A stretch of 64,000 bases of DNA. It comes from Diatrype stigma (taxonomy: Eukaryota; Ascomycota; Sordariomycetes; Xylariales; Diatrypaceae). Shown piece by piece: positions 1 to 10,917 of this stretch. How positions within the stretch are numbered: position 1 is the first letter of the stretch; every line of letters starts with the position of its first letter. Under the pieces are notes generated by a model. It worked only from the letters and a program-made list of their open reading frames with translations. It was not told the origin of the DNA and made no database searches. The translations under genes were made by a program, and so were the position numbers. The stretch spans positions 32,486-96,485 of the forward strand of contig JAKJXP020000137.1 of assembly GCA_022225965.2 (NCBI GenBank), given 5' to 3'.

Positions 1-1650
1 AGGAATCCCGGTATTTATATATATAATTACGAATATTCAATAAATGAACGATTTATATTTTTTCGAAAACGATTTATTATATTAAACGAAAATAACTTAA
101 GAACGTTATTGCTTATAAAGATATATTTCCGATTTGTTATAAAATATTCGGAACAATATAAAATACGATAACTTATAAGCTAAAAATATTAATAGCTTAA
201 TTAGGTTTTTAATATAACCCGATTCGTAAAAAATTATCCTTATAAAGCTGCGAAGCATTTAAAAAATAAAGCCCTAGGTTTATTTAAATTTTTGCCAATA
301 TTATTACGAATATGGCAATATATCGTAATAAATTTTAAATCGATACTTTTAAATAAAACAAAAAAAAATAACTTATTAATAATAATTTGCCGATTAAAAA
401 AAAATCATAAATAATGCTATATATAAAGGCAGCTATTACGAAAAACGTTACGATAATATATTATAAGGGCCCTTTTCGAATATATGGCGTTTCAAAATCG
501 ATTATTAGCGATAAAGGTTTTTAATTTATTTTTGATTTTACGAACGAACTTTTTAAGATTATGGGATTTAAAATAAAATTGGCCTCGGCAAAACATTTCC
601 AAACCGCGGAACAAGCCGAAATTATATACGAATAAAATAATTAACGATTACGTTCTTTTATTAACCATTATTAAAATAATTAGGCAATAGCGATGTTCGT
701 AATAAATGCAATGTAAATAATTTTATTATACGAATTAATTAAAATGGCGCCATATAAATTAAACCGCGAATTCGATATATCCTTATTTTTTAATTAGAAA
801 TATCAAATAACGGACTTTAAAAAAATAACGATACGGGAAAAAACGAATCGATAAAACGCTTAAGCAATTGCCGATATTTTATACGAATATTTGAAAACGG
901 CTTAAGCGGTTATATTTAAAATCCAAAAACGAATAATCATTTAAGCCAATAAATATAAACGAAAACCCAATTTTAAATATAAAAAAATCGGACCAAAAAA
1001 CCGCGTTTATATTATTAAAAAAACAAAAACGGAAATTAATCGATTTAATAATAAACTCGATTATTCCTTAATATGGAACCATTATTCGATTATTAAAATA
1101 AAAAAACATTTATACGTTTTTAATTTTCCGGATTTATAAAAAGGCTTTAAGGTATTTTATGTTAACCGATTACGGAAATATTCCAATAATCCATTATTAG
1201 GACAAATTCCGAATAACCCTGTAAATAAAGAAATTAATCTTAACGGAAAAAAAAATAAAAGGTTAAAAAAATCCTTATTTTTAGAATATATTATAATAAA
1301 TTGCCATACCAAGTATAATAAAAGGATTAAAACTTAAATTCCGAATGGTATAATGTTAAAGGATTTAAAAATAACCCGTTAGCATTAATAAAATACTATA
1401 AGGAATATTCGAATTAGCCCGAATTCCTATTACGCTTAAACGAATAACGTAAAGCCGCGGAATTCGATAAATTCGAATAAGCATACGAAAATAATAATAA
1501 ACCCGCAAAAAAAATTTAATAACCGAAATACCAGTTACGGATGCGCCGCAAAAAAAGAAAATAAGCATCCGGATATATAAAAAGGGTTTTAACAAAAAAT
1601 TAAGCAAAACCGAATATATAAAACTGCTTATTGCCTAGCCTTAAATAAGG

Positions 1651-1735
1651 GCCCAATAGTATAGCGGCTAAGCGGTAAATCCGAGGGTATCCCTTTATTG
1701 CTTAAAAAGCATTCGGATTCGAGCTTCGGCCGAAT
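1651..1735 (+). other. tRNA-like sequence inside the dead retrotransposon
   Basis: The stretch starting GGGCCCAATAGTATAGCGG resembles a tRNA 5' end with an A-box-like TAGTATAGCGGCTAAGC. About 60 nt later GGATTCGAGC resembles a B box, and a run of seven T (from 1739) resembles a Pol III terminator. The acceptor ends do not pair convincingly and the sequence sits between the gypsy coding relic and its LTR, so it is more likely a tRNA-derived or mutated copy than a working tRNA. Confidence 0.25.
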
Positions 1736-1788
1736 AATTATTTTTTTATAAAGTTTCGGAACGAAACTTTTTCCCGAAAGGGGGGTAA

Positions 1789-2220
1789 TGTTATGATATA
1801 TATAGGCTATATATATATAAAAATGCTTAAAGGTTATATGTACATTTCCAAAAAAGGGCTAGCGCCCTTTAGCGGCTAGCCCTTTTGCCTATATACCTTC
1901 GAACCTTTCTTTTTTGTATTTACTTTTCCTTTTTTTTTTCTTTAGCTTTAGATTTTATAATACTAATTGGAAATTTGTTTTATTAATTCTTATAAAGCCC
2001 ATTAGCCCGTAATACTTAAAAAGAATTCATTTTCGGAATTTTATACGTCATTAATTGCTTAAGGAAAATTTTACCTTTTATTTATTCGTATTTTTTTTAA
2101 TAAAAGAAAATAAATAAATAAATATTAAATAATATGTATTATAAATATGTATTATTATTTTCGGCTTTTATAATTTCGTAAGTATTTATAATATAATAAT
2201 TCCGTTAATTATATAACGAA
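1789..2220 (+). repeat. Probable 3' LTR of the gypsy element
   Basis: A polypurine tract (CCCGAAAGGGGGG, about 1773-1785) is followed by TAA and then TGTTATGATA at 1789, the usual PPT-to-LTR junction. A TATA-rich stretch follows at 1797-1822. An imperfect inverse of the start (TTATATAACG, about 2209-2219) may be the LTR end, after RIP-type changes. Ordinary-composition DNA starts at about 2290. The right boundary is approximate. Confidence 0.4.
1852..1886. repeat. Perfect 12-bp inverted repeat (hairpin) inside the LTR
   Basis: AAAAGGGCTAGC (1852-1863) and GCTAGCCCTTTT (1875-1886) are exact reverse complements around an 11-nt loop. It is an island of G+C in AT-rich DNA; both arms keep CTAG/GCCC unmutated. 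It could be a terminator-like or packaging-like stem in the LTR transcript. Confidence 0.6.
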
Positions 2221-2289
2221 CCTATATTATTAAATACATTACGATAAAGGTTTAACGGCAATTAAGTTACGGGTTGATTTTTGGGAATT

Positions 2290-4024
2290 TTATGAAGTTA
2301 TAAGGAATTGGCGGAATTAGGTGGGATTCTGGCGACCATTCTAGGTTGCGCCGTTTTTAGTGTCCATAGTCTGCTTGGGTAGGAATGTGATTGTGCTCTT
2401 ACAGTTGTGTCTACAGGCACATACTGGTCTTACGGATCTGACTGGCCGGTGACTGGTTAAACAACCATGTAACTCGAGAAGCGAGGGTGGCATTGCTGCA
2501 TAAGGTCAGAAGGTGCGCTGCAACGATGGAAATACATGCCTACTTGGGCATTACAACAGTGAACAGAAAAGTCCAGGCCTCGTTGAGACGGGCAAGGAAG
2601 GGAACTTAAGCACCAAGAGATTCCTGGGAATCCTGAACAGCGGCTAAAACTGGGATATTGCGCCCAGACTGACAGAAGAAGGCCAAGTACCGTCAGTTTG
2701 GCTGCCAAGGGCTTCTCAACACAAAAATGAAACCCGATGATGAAACCCCCAGGAAAGCGGCCGTCCCGTACCGTACGTCTCAACACTCCGACGACGATAC
2801 CGTCGTACTCTGCCACCATCCGAACACCATCCCTACCGAACAGTACTACGATGCAGCAGGGCATCGTGGATACTGGCATACATCATACATCATACATCAT
2901 ACATCATATAACATACAACACACCAGTAGCATAGGTAGCATGGCATACCCGACACGCCTTGATGCCCATGTAAGCTGCCTCCGTTGCTTCCGTTGCCTCC
3001 GTTGCCTCCATTGCCTCTGGCCTACACCTACTTACCACGTACGTATATATGTGTGGCCAAGTCGGCACGCCGTTCTTGGCTACCAAGCTATGTGTAAGTT
3101 GTCGTATGGGGGTCTATTAAACCAAGAAAGCCAAGCGAATATTCCCCTCCGTCGTCGTCGAAAGGATCAAAGGAGACGTGAAGAAGGAATGAAACTATTG
3201 AACGAGAGCAAAGACAGCACAGCTCCAAGACCACCAAGACTCTGCCTGCCTACCACTGCCAATGGCCTCCCTCCCCCTCCCCTCCCCCCTATCCTCTAGC
3301 TACCTCCGATTGCCTTCTTGACTCCTTGTTCGTCATCCACCTTGACCCGCGTACCCGCGTCTGCCAAGTCAGCAGCAAAACCCAGGCCAGTAAGGTCCAT
3401 GCGTGTCGAGTTCAACCATTTCCAGCAAGCCCATGCGAAAACCCAGGTATCCCACGCTGGCTCTCCCCCAATGGCGTGGCGAGCCTGCTATTGCTGAACT
3501 CCTGATTAGGAAACGAGAAGCCAGCACCCCATCACCCCCAGTACCCCCCAAGGCCCCCCATCTCACCGCTGCAAGATATACAGGGATTATAGTCTGATAC
3601 CCTCGTTACATCTCAACTACCATCCCCGGAATCCCCAGTCCTAGTCTATAATACAGTCCATACATACAACCACTATTGTATTACGCACGTTCTTTTGTCA
3701 GTGATAGGAGTGTTCTAACCCGCCGATTTATAATGCCTTTGACGAAGCGAGTCTGAACTTAGATAGATAATATGCCGTGGTAACTATTACCTTACTACTT
3801 AGTATCGTTCGTCCTTCGTTTGAATAGAAAGACAGAATCTGTGCCACCAATTTCACACGACTAGAACCCGAGGGGAGCTGGGCTCGAAGTTTACTGCCTA
3901 CCTACGTACTTAATCTCAAACCTCTATACCTAACTGCCACAAAGCCAGCCCCGTCAGAGCCTCAGCCTCTTGAACGTCTCCTTTTGTTTGCAGTAAACAT
4001 ACCCGTATTGCAGCTGGTCACTGC
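2290..4024. other. Intergenic DNA, no supported gene
   Basis: Composition switches abruptly from AT-rich to ordinary near 2290. Open frames here (for example 2727-3299 on +) are driven by simple repeats: a catacat tandem at 2877-2915 and TGCCTCCGT-type repeats at 2968-3020. A pyrimidine-rich stretch and a possible 5'-leader splice acceptor (TTTGTTTGCAG, about 3984-3994) precede the next gene. Confidence 0.6.
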
Positions 4025-4030
4025 ATGTAA
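4025..4030 (+). promoter_or_regulatory. Start-stop upstream ORF overlapping the next start codon
   Basis: The sequence ATGTAATGG places a minimal ATG-TAA uORF directly before the F-box gene, its stop sharing one base with the main ATG at 4030. Ribosomes that recognise the first ATG would stop at once and could reinitiate. It is only relevant if the mRNA leader includes 4025, which cannot be seen here. Confidence 0.45.
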
Positions 4031-6284
4031 TGGACAGCAGGGACGTCCAGCAACAGCACACGCGCGACCTGTCTGAGAGCTACATCGAAAGAACGACGAC
4101 GACCACCACGAACCTCCTGGATCTCCTGTCCAACACCCTCGTCATCCACCAGACGCTGCCCTACCTCCCCGTATCTGCTCTCCTACACCTCGCAGCGACC
4201 TCCCGATCGTTCCGCGACCTGATCCTCGGGACCCCGGGCGCCTTCCGACACCTCGACCTTACGCGCGTGAAAAGTGCACAGTTTGACTTCGACAACCGGG
4301 CCATCGACCGCGGGGGCGAGATTTGGCGTAATGTCCAGGTCGACGAGAACCTCACCGAGGATGACTTCTACTCGGGTCCGCTGAGGGGCATCTTCCAGAA
4401 CATCCGCCGGCGTGGCGACATCCTCCGCGATGTGCAGACGCTCGTCCTCGACGGCCTCTCCGTCACGGCCGAGCTCGTGAACGACATCCTTGTCGACCAC
4501 CGCTCCTTTCGTGTCCGTGTCCTCTCCCTCCGAGAGGTGAAGAACCTCAACGAGGAGAGGCTCATGCAGTCGCTGAAGTTTGCCTGCCGACAAACGCGAC
4601 CTGAGGGCACGCCTTGCCTGAAAGCTCTGTACGTTTTCGGAAAGAAAGATGCGCCCGTTCCACCGGGCGCCACCGCTCCCCCCGCCGCCGGAACCAATGG
4701 TACGTTAGCAGCAGCAAGGGCGGCTGTCAGCGGCGGTTCGGGCGCCAACATCAGCACCAACTGGAACCACAAGTCCCAACATGCTTTGAAAGAGGCAATC
4801 CGAACCGAAGGGGATGAGTGGTACCACAAGCGTGGCCGCATGATCAGCAGGAGCATCAACGACCGCTGGGCCGAGGCCATGCTAGACTGTCGCGAAACGA
4901 TCCGCTTCGACGCGGTCCTGTGCACCGGACCACGTCACCAGAACTCGCCCGTGTTCGGGAAGGTCCCCTTTGCGGCCCCAGGCGGGAAGAACGCCGGCCA
5001 CCGAACCCCATGGGCCGTGGCAACATTTGCCGTTGGCGGTTGCGCATCCTGCGGCGCAGCGCCGGAGGGTTTCACCGTGCATGGAGACAGCCCGGCGGAG
5101 ATGTTACCGCTGCTATCGCCCGTCCCGCTACATTCGTCGACCATCAAGTCAGCAACGTGTCCCCGGAATATCCAGTTTGAGGAGACCCCGGAGAAGAAAA
5201 GGCAGCCACCGCCCAGCTTTGTGCCCAGATGCCTAGAGTGCATCCGCGAGAGATACTGCTTCAGCTGCGACCAATGGTGGTGCGAGTCTTGTTACCAGGT
5301 GCCGAGCCGCGAGGAGCTTGCCAACGCCCAGCACGTGCACATCGTTGACGACAACAGCACGAACAGCTTGGTGTTCCATGAAATGGCCGCTTTCGAGCAG
5401 CCCAAAGTCAAGGTACGGATGGGTTACTGTATACAGTGCAATATTAAATCTGTCGACAAAGAGAAGCGCAAGCGCAATGGCCATGATAGCGAGGCGGTTC
5501 GACACAACCCGCCTTGACTCTACCTACATGGCCTGGCTACCTACGAACACCTTGAGCATACCTATATCCATTACATACACATCGCATCTCCGAGATCCTA
5601 TGTTTGATGCGAGGATGTGAGAGCATGAGCAAGTAGGGTAACCTCCAAGTACCCCTTGCTTTTCAATCATCCTCTGAAGACGTATGCAGCGAGACCCCAT
5701 CCCCACCCCCTTTCTCCTTCCCATCTCCATCTCCTTTTCCCATCATAACTGCCACTCCTTTTATCCAAACCCACCCAAGATCTATACCGCATCGTATAAA
5801 CTCGACGGAGGGGCAGAGATGTATCTTGCGAGGGAAAAGGGGCTAACACGACCCTCCAGACGCGTAAAATCACGAAGAGTTGCTGGGAATGCGATCTCAA
5901 CGTAAGCTATTCCCAGGTTCCGATAGACTAGCTTCGTCAGACAGAAGATTAGTCATGAACACCAAGCTAATCATCGTCTTACAAAGTGTGAAACGTGCAT
6001 TGCCGATACGCAGAAGATCTGTAAGGCCTGTGGTGGTGGTTATTGCATCATTCACTATGATGGTTCTACTGAAACCCTAGTATGTACAGTCACAGCACAC
6101 CCTGCACGCGCGTTCGTTCCCTGCTAACTAATGTTTTCTCGCAGTGTGATTGTATGGCTACTTCACCCGTCTCATCCTATCCTACCCCATCCTTGTAGCT
6201 CACTCATCTGTCAATCATTCCGTACTGACCATGGCCGCAGGGTGCTCGGCTCGTCGTGGACGCCGATCTCGAGAACTATATTGA
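4030..6284 (+). CDS. F-box protein with C-terminal multi-cysteine zinc-binding region (5 exons)
   Basis: Exons proposed: 4030-5412, 5860-5901, 5987-6079, 6145-6151 and 6241-6284, giving about 522 aa. Residues about 30-80 form an F-box-like segment (L-P-Y-L-P..L-L-H-L-A-A-T-S-R-S-F), suggesting a substrate adaptor of an SCF ubiquitin ligase. Cysteine pairs follow at 338/341, 401/404, 410/413 and 418/421. Reading straight on gives a stop at 5515-5517 but loses the rest of the zinc region. Splicing in phase adds C-W-E-C, C-E-T-C, C-K-A-C-G-G-G-Y-C..H and a final C-D-W-C, a pattern I recall from related fungal F-box proteins. All introns have GT/AG and phases match; branch-like CTAAC lies at 5843 before the 5859 acceptor. 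The long first intron (447 nt) and the 7-nt fourth exon are the least certain parts. The substrate is unknown. Confidence 0.65.
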
Positions 6285-7559
6285 TGAGACTGAATGAACC
6301 CTTGTGTAACTGGCGCACAAGTCGGTGGACATTCCAATTGTATCCTATGAACTGCGGCGTACATACCGAGTTCAACTTCGCAACTTCGGATGTTTCAGAG
6401 CCCGTTTGTCTTTCCCTGGCGTTGAGGTGAATCTCTACTCCATCATTTCTGGTAGCGTAGCGTTATAGCAAACCAACATGGAATAGGGAATTTTTGCTTT
6501 TTAGCATGGCTTCTCGTCTTTGTTCGGAGTCAAACAGTGCAGGCAGAAACGAAACCAATCGATTGACTGGCTGGACAAAAATGGTTCGCTAAGACACTTG
6601 ACGATAGTTACATTACGGACGATGTTATCCCCTCTTTTACATGAGCTCATGACTTGAGAATATGGGTTGCCAGGGCTGAATGAACACCTAGTACAAACCT
6701 GTACGCCTCGGATCAGGTCATTCTTAACTAATCCCACATTGTTGGTTATTTGATATGTCTACATAACTAGCTACATGACGATCTACCTCCGTTACAACTT
6801 CATTCATTCGAGGAATCTCCTGGATGTCGATATTATCACACCGTGGATGTCCGCTTGGCAGCGCGGTGCATGCATGCCCGGGTATGCGCTGGTGCCCGTC
6901 ACATCATTGCCATTGCCATGTCCAGGACTTCTTCGTAACCTCCTCACAGGCCTCCAAAAAACACGACGCAATATAGAAGGCGATGATCTCTAATTAGGCG
7001 GTTACCTAGCCTCCCAACCCTCTTGAACTTGGCTGTTCTCCTAACATTGTCCAAGTCCAACACCGGTGGATAACAAAGTTCTGGAACCGCGACATGGTTT
7101 GTCTCCATCAACTCAGGCATTTACTTCGATTCTACCTCCAGCACGGAGGAATACCAGACCAAGACCTAGTGGCATATTCCCAGTCGTAAGCCCCCAGCAG
7201 GCATGAACAGAGCAGCTTGGGTTCTTTCGGTACTTAGTCGGTCATGTACATAAGAACACATCTATCCGCATCGTAATTGACCTAGCAATTGGCGGGCATT
7301 CTTGATTGGGGTAGCGTAGAACTGTGCAAAGAGCATAGAACTGTGTCAGTAAGAAACGATTGTTCAGTCGACATAGACGCTTCTCTTTAAAGATTACACA
7401 ATACGGCATCTTCCAGTCTGCAACTAGTGGCCTGGCAAAGTGTTCGGGGTGATGCCCAGAAGTGTGGTGCAGTGGTGGTCTATGTGTCGTGCGACAGAAG
7501 GCTATAAATGCATAGTGAACTGCGTCTCGACGTATATATAGTGCAACACGTAGATAACC
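6285..7559. other. Intergenic DNA, no supported gene
   Basis: The region holds the 3' flanks of two converging genes (F-box gene and Arp6). Short open frames at 6501-6737 and 6775-6993 show no conserved motif, splice support or composition bias. Confidence 0.5.
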
Positions 7560-9138
7560 TCATGTCTCGAGGCCAGAGAATTTGCGCGATAGCCAGGCAG
7601 CTCCGTACTCGTCGTATTCCTGCTTCGTGACAGCCAAAGAGTGCATGTGCTCGTGTTTGGCCAGATTAGCCCCGCCCTGCCAGGTACTCGTCAGGGGTTT
7701 GGCCGGCCGCGCAACCCGGACGATGCAATCGTCCGGTACGCGCTGTACAATCTCCTGCTGCAGCCTCTGCACGAAACCCTCGAACAGGGAGTTGCCGCCA
7801 ACTACTACGACATTGGCAAGCAGCGCAGGCCAGAGGCCAACGGGCAGGACCTGCAGCGACTCGAGGACGAGGTCGGCGATGCCCGGTTGCCGCAGCCCGA
7901 CGTCGGAGGGGTGGAACAGCAGCTCGGGGATGACGAACCGCTCGTTCCGCAAGGTGATAATGTCCTCGCTGGCCTCGCCCACTGCCAGCTTCTTCGCCCG
8001 GGACGCCCGGGTTGGGTCGTAGTCCCGCACGACGCCCGCGGATCGCGTGTGGAAGTCCGGGAGCACATAGTCTTTCGCTATCCCCGCGCCGCTGATGTAC
8101 GGCTCGCGCCGTTCCCCTCGTGTTCCTTTCCAGGTCTTCTCGAGATCGCCGGGAAAATCGAGCGATACATAGCACGCGGCCTCCTTCATCTCGTTCACGA
8201 TATACGTGTCGTTCCGCATGTCATAGTGACGCAATGAGAGGATACGCGTGAGATAGTTGGTCATGAGTTTCCCCCCAACGTCCAGCCTTCGCACGGCGGG
8301 GTGTATCGGACGGCCATTAAGGATCGGGCTGACGGTCGTGTGGGAATAGCCGGAGTCGATGAGTAGGATGATTTCGGCGGGGAGCTGGGCGACAGCATGG
8401 GGCTCTCTGGGCGTCCGAAAGATGCCCTGTATGTCGTGGTACGCATTGAACGACGGGCCTGTCATATGTGTAGCCGAATTAGTATCGCATAATGCCAGTG
8501 TCGCATTATTACAATATCACAGTATGGCCATATCGCAATATCTCCGTATTTTAGTATTCAGTATCGAGTATCCAGCGCCTAGCGCCCGGTGCTTAAGGAT
8601 AGGGTGTGGGTAACGGTGAACAGCGTAGAAAGGAGACGGGATGTTGCGTACCATTGCCGCGGTAGTAGCTAGCGAAGCCGAACTCCTCAAACACCATCTG
8701 GTCGCAATTGGTCTGCAATACCGGCAGAGAATTCGGATGCTCCGCCAACAGCAGGCGCGTCTCGGACGGATCGCATCTCTGGGGCGCCTTGTCGTCAAGG
8801 AACTCGCGTTCCCAGATCTCCTTCTGAGCCTCCCAGTTCACGATGAAGCCCTTCTCGACCGGTCTCCTAAAAACGATCTCGCCGAAGTCCTTGCATTTCT
8901 CAAGCTCGGAGCCCACGTAGGTCTTCCGATCGCGATCCCTGGCGATGCAGTTGGGTATAAGGCGAGGCTGGGGTGAAGAAGGCTGGTGGTGGTCGGCAGA
9001 AGCAGGGTCGCTGTTGTCGTTGTCGCTGTCGCAGCTGACGAACCCAGCTTTGATCGTGTAGGCCCCGTTGTCGAGGACCAGGGTCTGGGTGGGCGTGGGT
9101 GGTAACACCTGCTGGGTCTTGGACTTTCGAGGCGCCAT
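7560..9138 (-). CDS. ARP6: Actin-related protein 6 (SWR1 chromatin-remodelling complex subunit)
   Basis: Exons are 9138-8652 and 8458-7560 on the minus strand, joined in phase 1 across a 193-nt intron (GTACGC...ACAG), giving about 461 aa, normal for fungal Arp6. The N terminus has the actin-fold nucleotide motif L-V-L-D-N-G-A-Y-T-I-K-A-G-F. The segments I-P-N-C-I-A-R-D-R-D, V-G-S-E-L, F-R-R-P-V-E-K-G and V-L-Q-T-N-C-D-Q-M-V-F-E-E-F-G-F are characteristic of Arp6. Exon 2 begins N-A-Y-H-D-I-Q and has I-D-S-G-Y-S-H-T-T and V-V-G-G-N-S-L-F-E-G, the second phosphate-binding and hinge regions. Known role: Arp6 helps SWR1 exchange H2A for H2A.Z in the nucleus. An Asp/Asn/Ser-rich insert near residues 36-56 is unusual and likely surface-exposed. 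The ATG at 9138 is the only start in frame before the motif. Confidence 0.9.
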
Positions 9139-9945
9139 GGCTACCGTTCACCTATATAACCCGTCTTCCCTCTTCGTCGTTCTTCTGTTCGCTGTTCGCA
9201 TGTCTCTGCACGGTGATTAAACGATGTCTGTTCTTGTATGCGCCATGTCGTGTGTCGTGTTGTAGATTGGCCGTTGACTTGGACCTTGACTTTTCTATGA
9301 CTGTTTTTATGCGTGTCGCACTCAACTGGTGAAGTTTTGCGGATGATGAAGTCATTAATTAGGAGGTACTTAAGTAGGCTTGTCAAGTGTCAGGTACGGG
9401 CCGTACCTATACATACATATCATGCCCCATTGAAATATTTTTAGGTGGAATATGTAGTTAAAGGAGTTAAAATGCTACTTACACATCCTTAGATACATAT
9501 AGTAGGTAAATACATCAACACCTTATCCCAACCCCTATATCTCATCTCCAAGTTCACTACCTCTTAGGAGTATCCAGTCATTATGTATGTCGGGTACAAA
9601 GCAAAAAAGAAAGGAAAAATATTGTCTGTAAAAATATTAACCAACATAGAAAGAAGTTTAAAGCGTCCATTTCATTGCTTAAAGTCAGAGAATCCGATAT
9701 CCAACCTTATTAAATAGGTACTTCGTTCTTATTCGGTGCTCCCTATTCCGTACCCATGGATGAACTGTCTACTCAACCTACAGATGAAAGATAGCCCCTA
9801 CACGAGCTAGATATCCTAAACACCGCCATATCTACACCAGTAACCATCTTTATGTACATAGTTTACGTCCGCTATACATAGAATCATCCATGGCCTTGAC
9901 CTTCGCCCGTCCGTCTCCCGGACCTCCTTCAACTCCCTTGGCACC
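9139..9945. other. Intergenic DNA between Arp6 promoter and next gene's 3' end
   Basis: Arp6 transcribes leftward from here. The stretch 9400-9800 is moderately AT-rich with no motif-bearing frame; small frames near 9141-9386 are antisense or leader sequence. Confidence 0.5.
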
Positions 9946-10917
9946 TTAGGCGTGGGCCGTCTCGTTGGCTTGTCTTCGTGTGATGAACTTAGCCGAGTCA
10001 CGCAGCTGCGGGATCAGTGGGTGGCGTTCCTCCCGAGCCACGGTGCCGTTCCCGCTTAGGGGAGCCCGCTGTCTCAGCGCTCTCTGTCTCTGTTGGGCAA
10101 ATCCGCCAGCCGTCCCGTTGGACGGCGGCGCGGTGACCGTGTTGGCTTCCACCCAGTCGGCGAAGCTCTCAGATCTGGCCGCGGCAAGGTCGTGCACCCA
10201 CCGACCGACCGAGTCGTGAATGCTGAAGGTCGACTCGACGCTGGTTGGGTCGTCCACTGGCGTCGTGGAGTAGGCGTACGCGAACCGAACCTGAGCGGAC
10301 CCGTCGAGGTTTGCCACGTTGCCGTCAAAGTCTGTCCAGGTCGAGTAACCCTTAGCCAAGGCCGTCACCTTGTAATGGGTTGCGTTGGCGCTGCTTCCCT
10401 TCAGCAGCTCAAGGGACCCATCCGTGTAGATCTCGGGTTGGTAGTAACCGCTAGTCAGAACGGAACGCGGTCAGTCGTCGAGTCCGTAAGTGCTCCTCCG
10501 GGTAAAGTAAGTGTTATGGAAGGAAACCTACTAAGCTGTTCGAGGCGAGGCGATGACGCTCTCACCGTTGGCCCACACGACAGACAGCGGGTTGTACACC
10601 ATGGCACCGCCCCATGCGATACCAGCCCATCCGATGTCGATAGGCGCCGTGATCTGGACGATGATATCGTAGCCCCCCTCCGCACCGGCATCAGCAGGGA
10701 GCGCGAGCCCAAAGCTGACTCCCTCGGCACTGGTGTACGTCTGGAACGAGATGCCTGTCTCTTCGTCGGTCGTCGGAACCGAGTCCTGAGCAATGGCTAT
10801 GAAAGCAGAGACGGGTCAGGTCATAGTTTCATCAACTTTTCGAATCCACGCATTAGACCTGGACTTACCAAGAACCGACAGGCAAGCAATGCCTGCCCCA
10901 ACTGTGCTCAGCTTCAT
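9946..10917 (-). CDS. Secreted cellobiose-dehydrogenase-like cytochrome domain protein (AA8-type)
   Basis: Exons: 10917-10869, 10796-10532 and 10450-9946 (introns 72 and 81 nt, phases 1 and 2), giving about 272 aa. The first 20 residues (M-K-L-S-T-V-G-A-G-I-A-C-L-S-V-L-G-A-I-A) form a signal peptide. The mature part matches the b-type cytochrome domain of cellobiose dehydrogenase and fungal iron reductases: I-G-W-A-G-I-A-W-G-G-A-M-V-Y-N-P-L holds the candidate axial Met, N-A-T-H-Y-K lies in the usual middle region, and F-S-I-H-D-S-V-G-R-W holds the candidate axial His. No flavin dehydrogenase or transmembrane part follows; the tail is Asn/Gly/Arg/Gln-rich. The two cysteines usually found after the THW/THF-like motif are absent. 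Likely extracellular single-electron carrier; the partner is unknown. The donor of intron 2 (GTAGGT) is chosen for phase. Confidence 0.75.

Larger units (their letters stand above)
1..2220 (+). mobile_element. RIP-degraded Ty3/gypsy chromovirus, 3' part (integrase, chromodomain, 3' LTR)
   Basis: The plus strand is very AT-rich and full of stops, but conceptual translation around 500-800 reads like the gypsy integrase core: an S-D-(R/K)-G motif near 508, then a K-L-A-S-A-K-H-F-Q-T-A-E-like stretch (the H-P-Q-T-D-G region) and an M-A-P-Y-like segment near 750. At 1190-1370 follow a P-L-x-G-Q motif and a chromodomain-like tail, the usual order integrase then chromodomain. A purine tract precedes a probable 3' LTR at 1789. 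The 5' part lies outside the window. Changes from the family consensus are mostly C-to-T/G-to-A and the element cannot encode protein. The family assignment is inferred by eye from motif order. Confidence 0.7.

Noticed and set aside
2727..3299. 190-codon plus-strand frame with Cys/Leu/Arg repeats
   Set aside because: The repeats come from TGCCTCCGT-type simple sequence; no splice or start support.
5413..5517. Single-exon F-box gene ending at 5517
   Set aside because: Downstream in-phase exons restore conserved cysteine motifs; the last part of the open frame is low-complexity Lys/Arg sequence with no motif.
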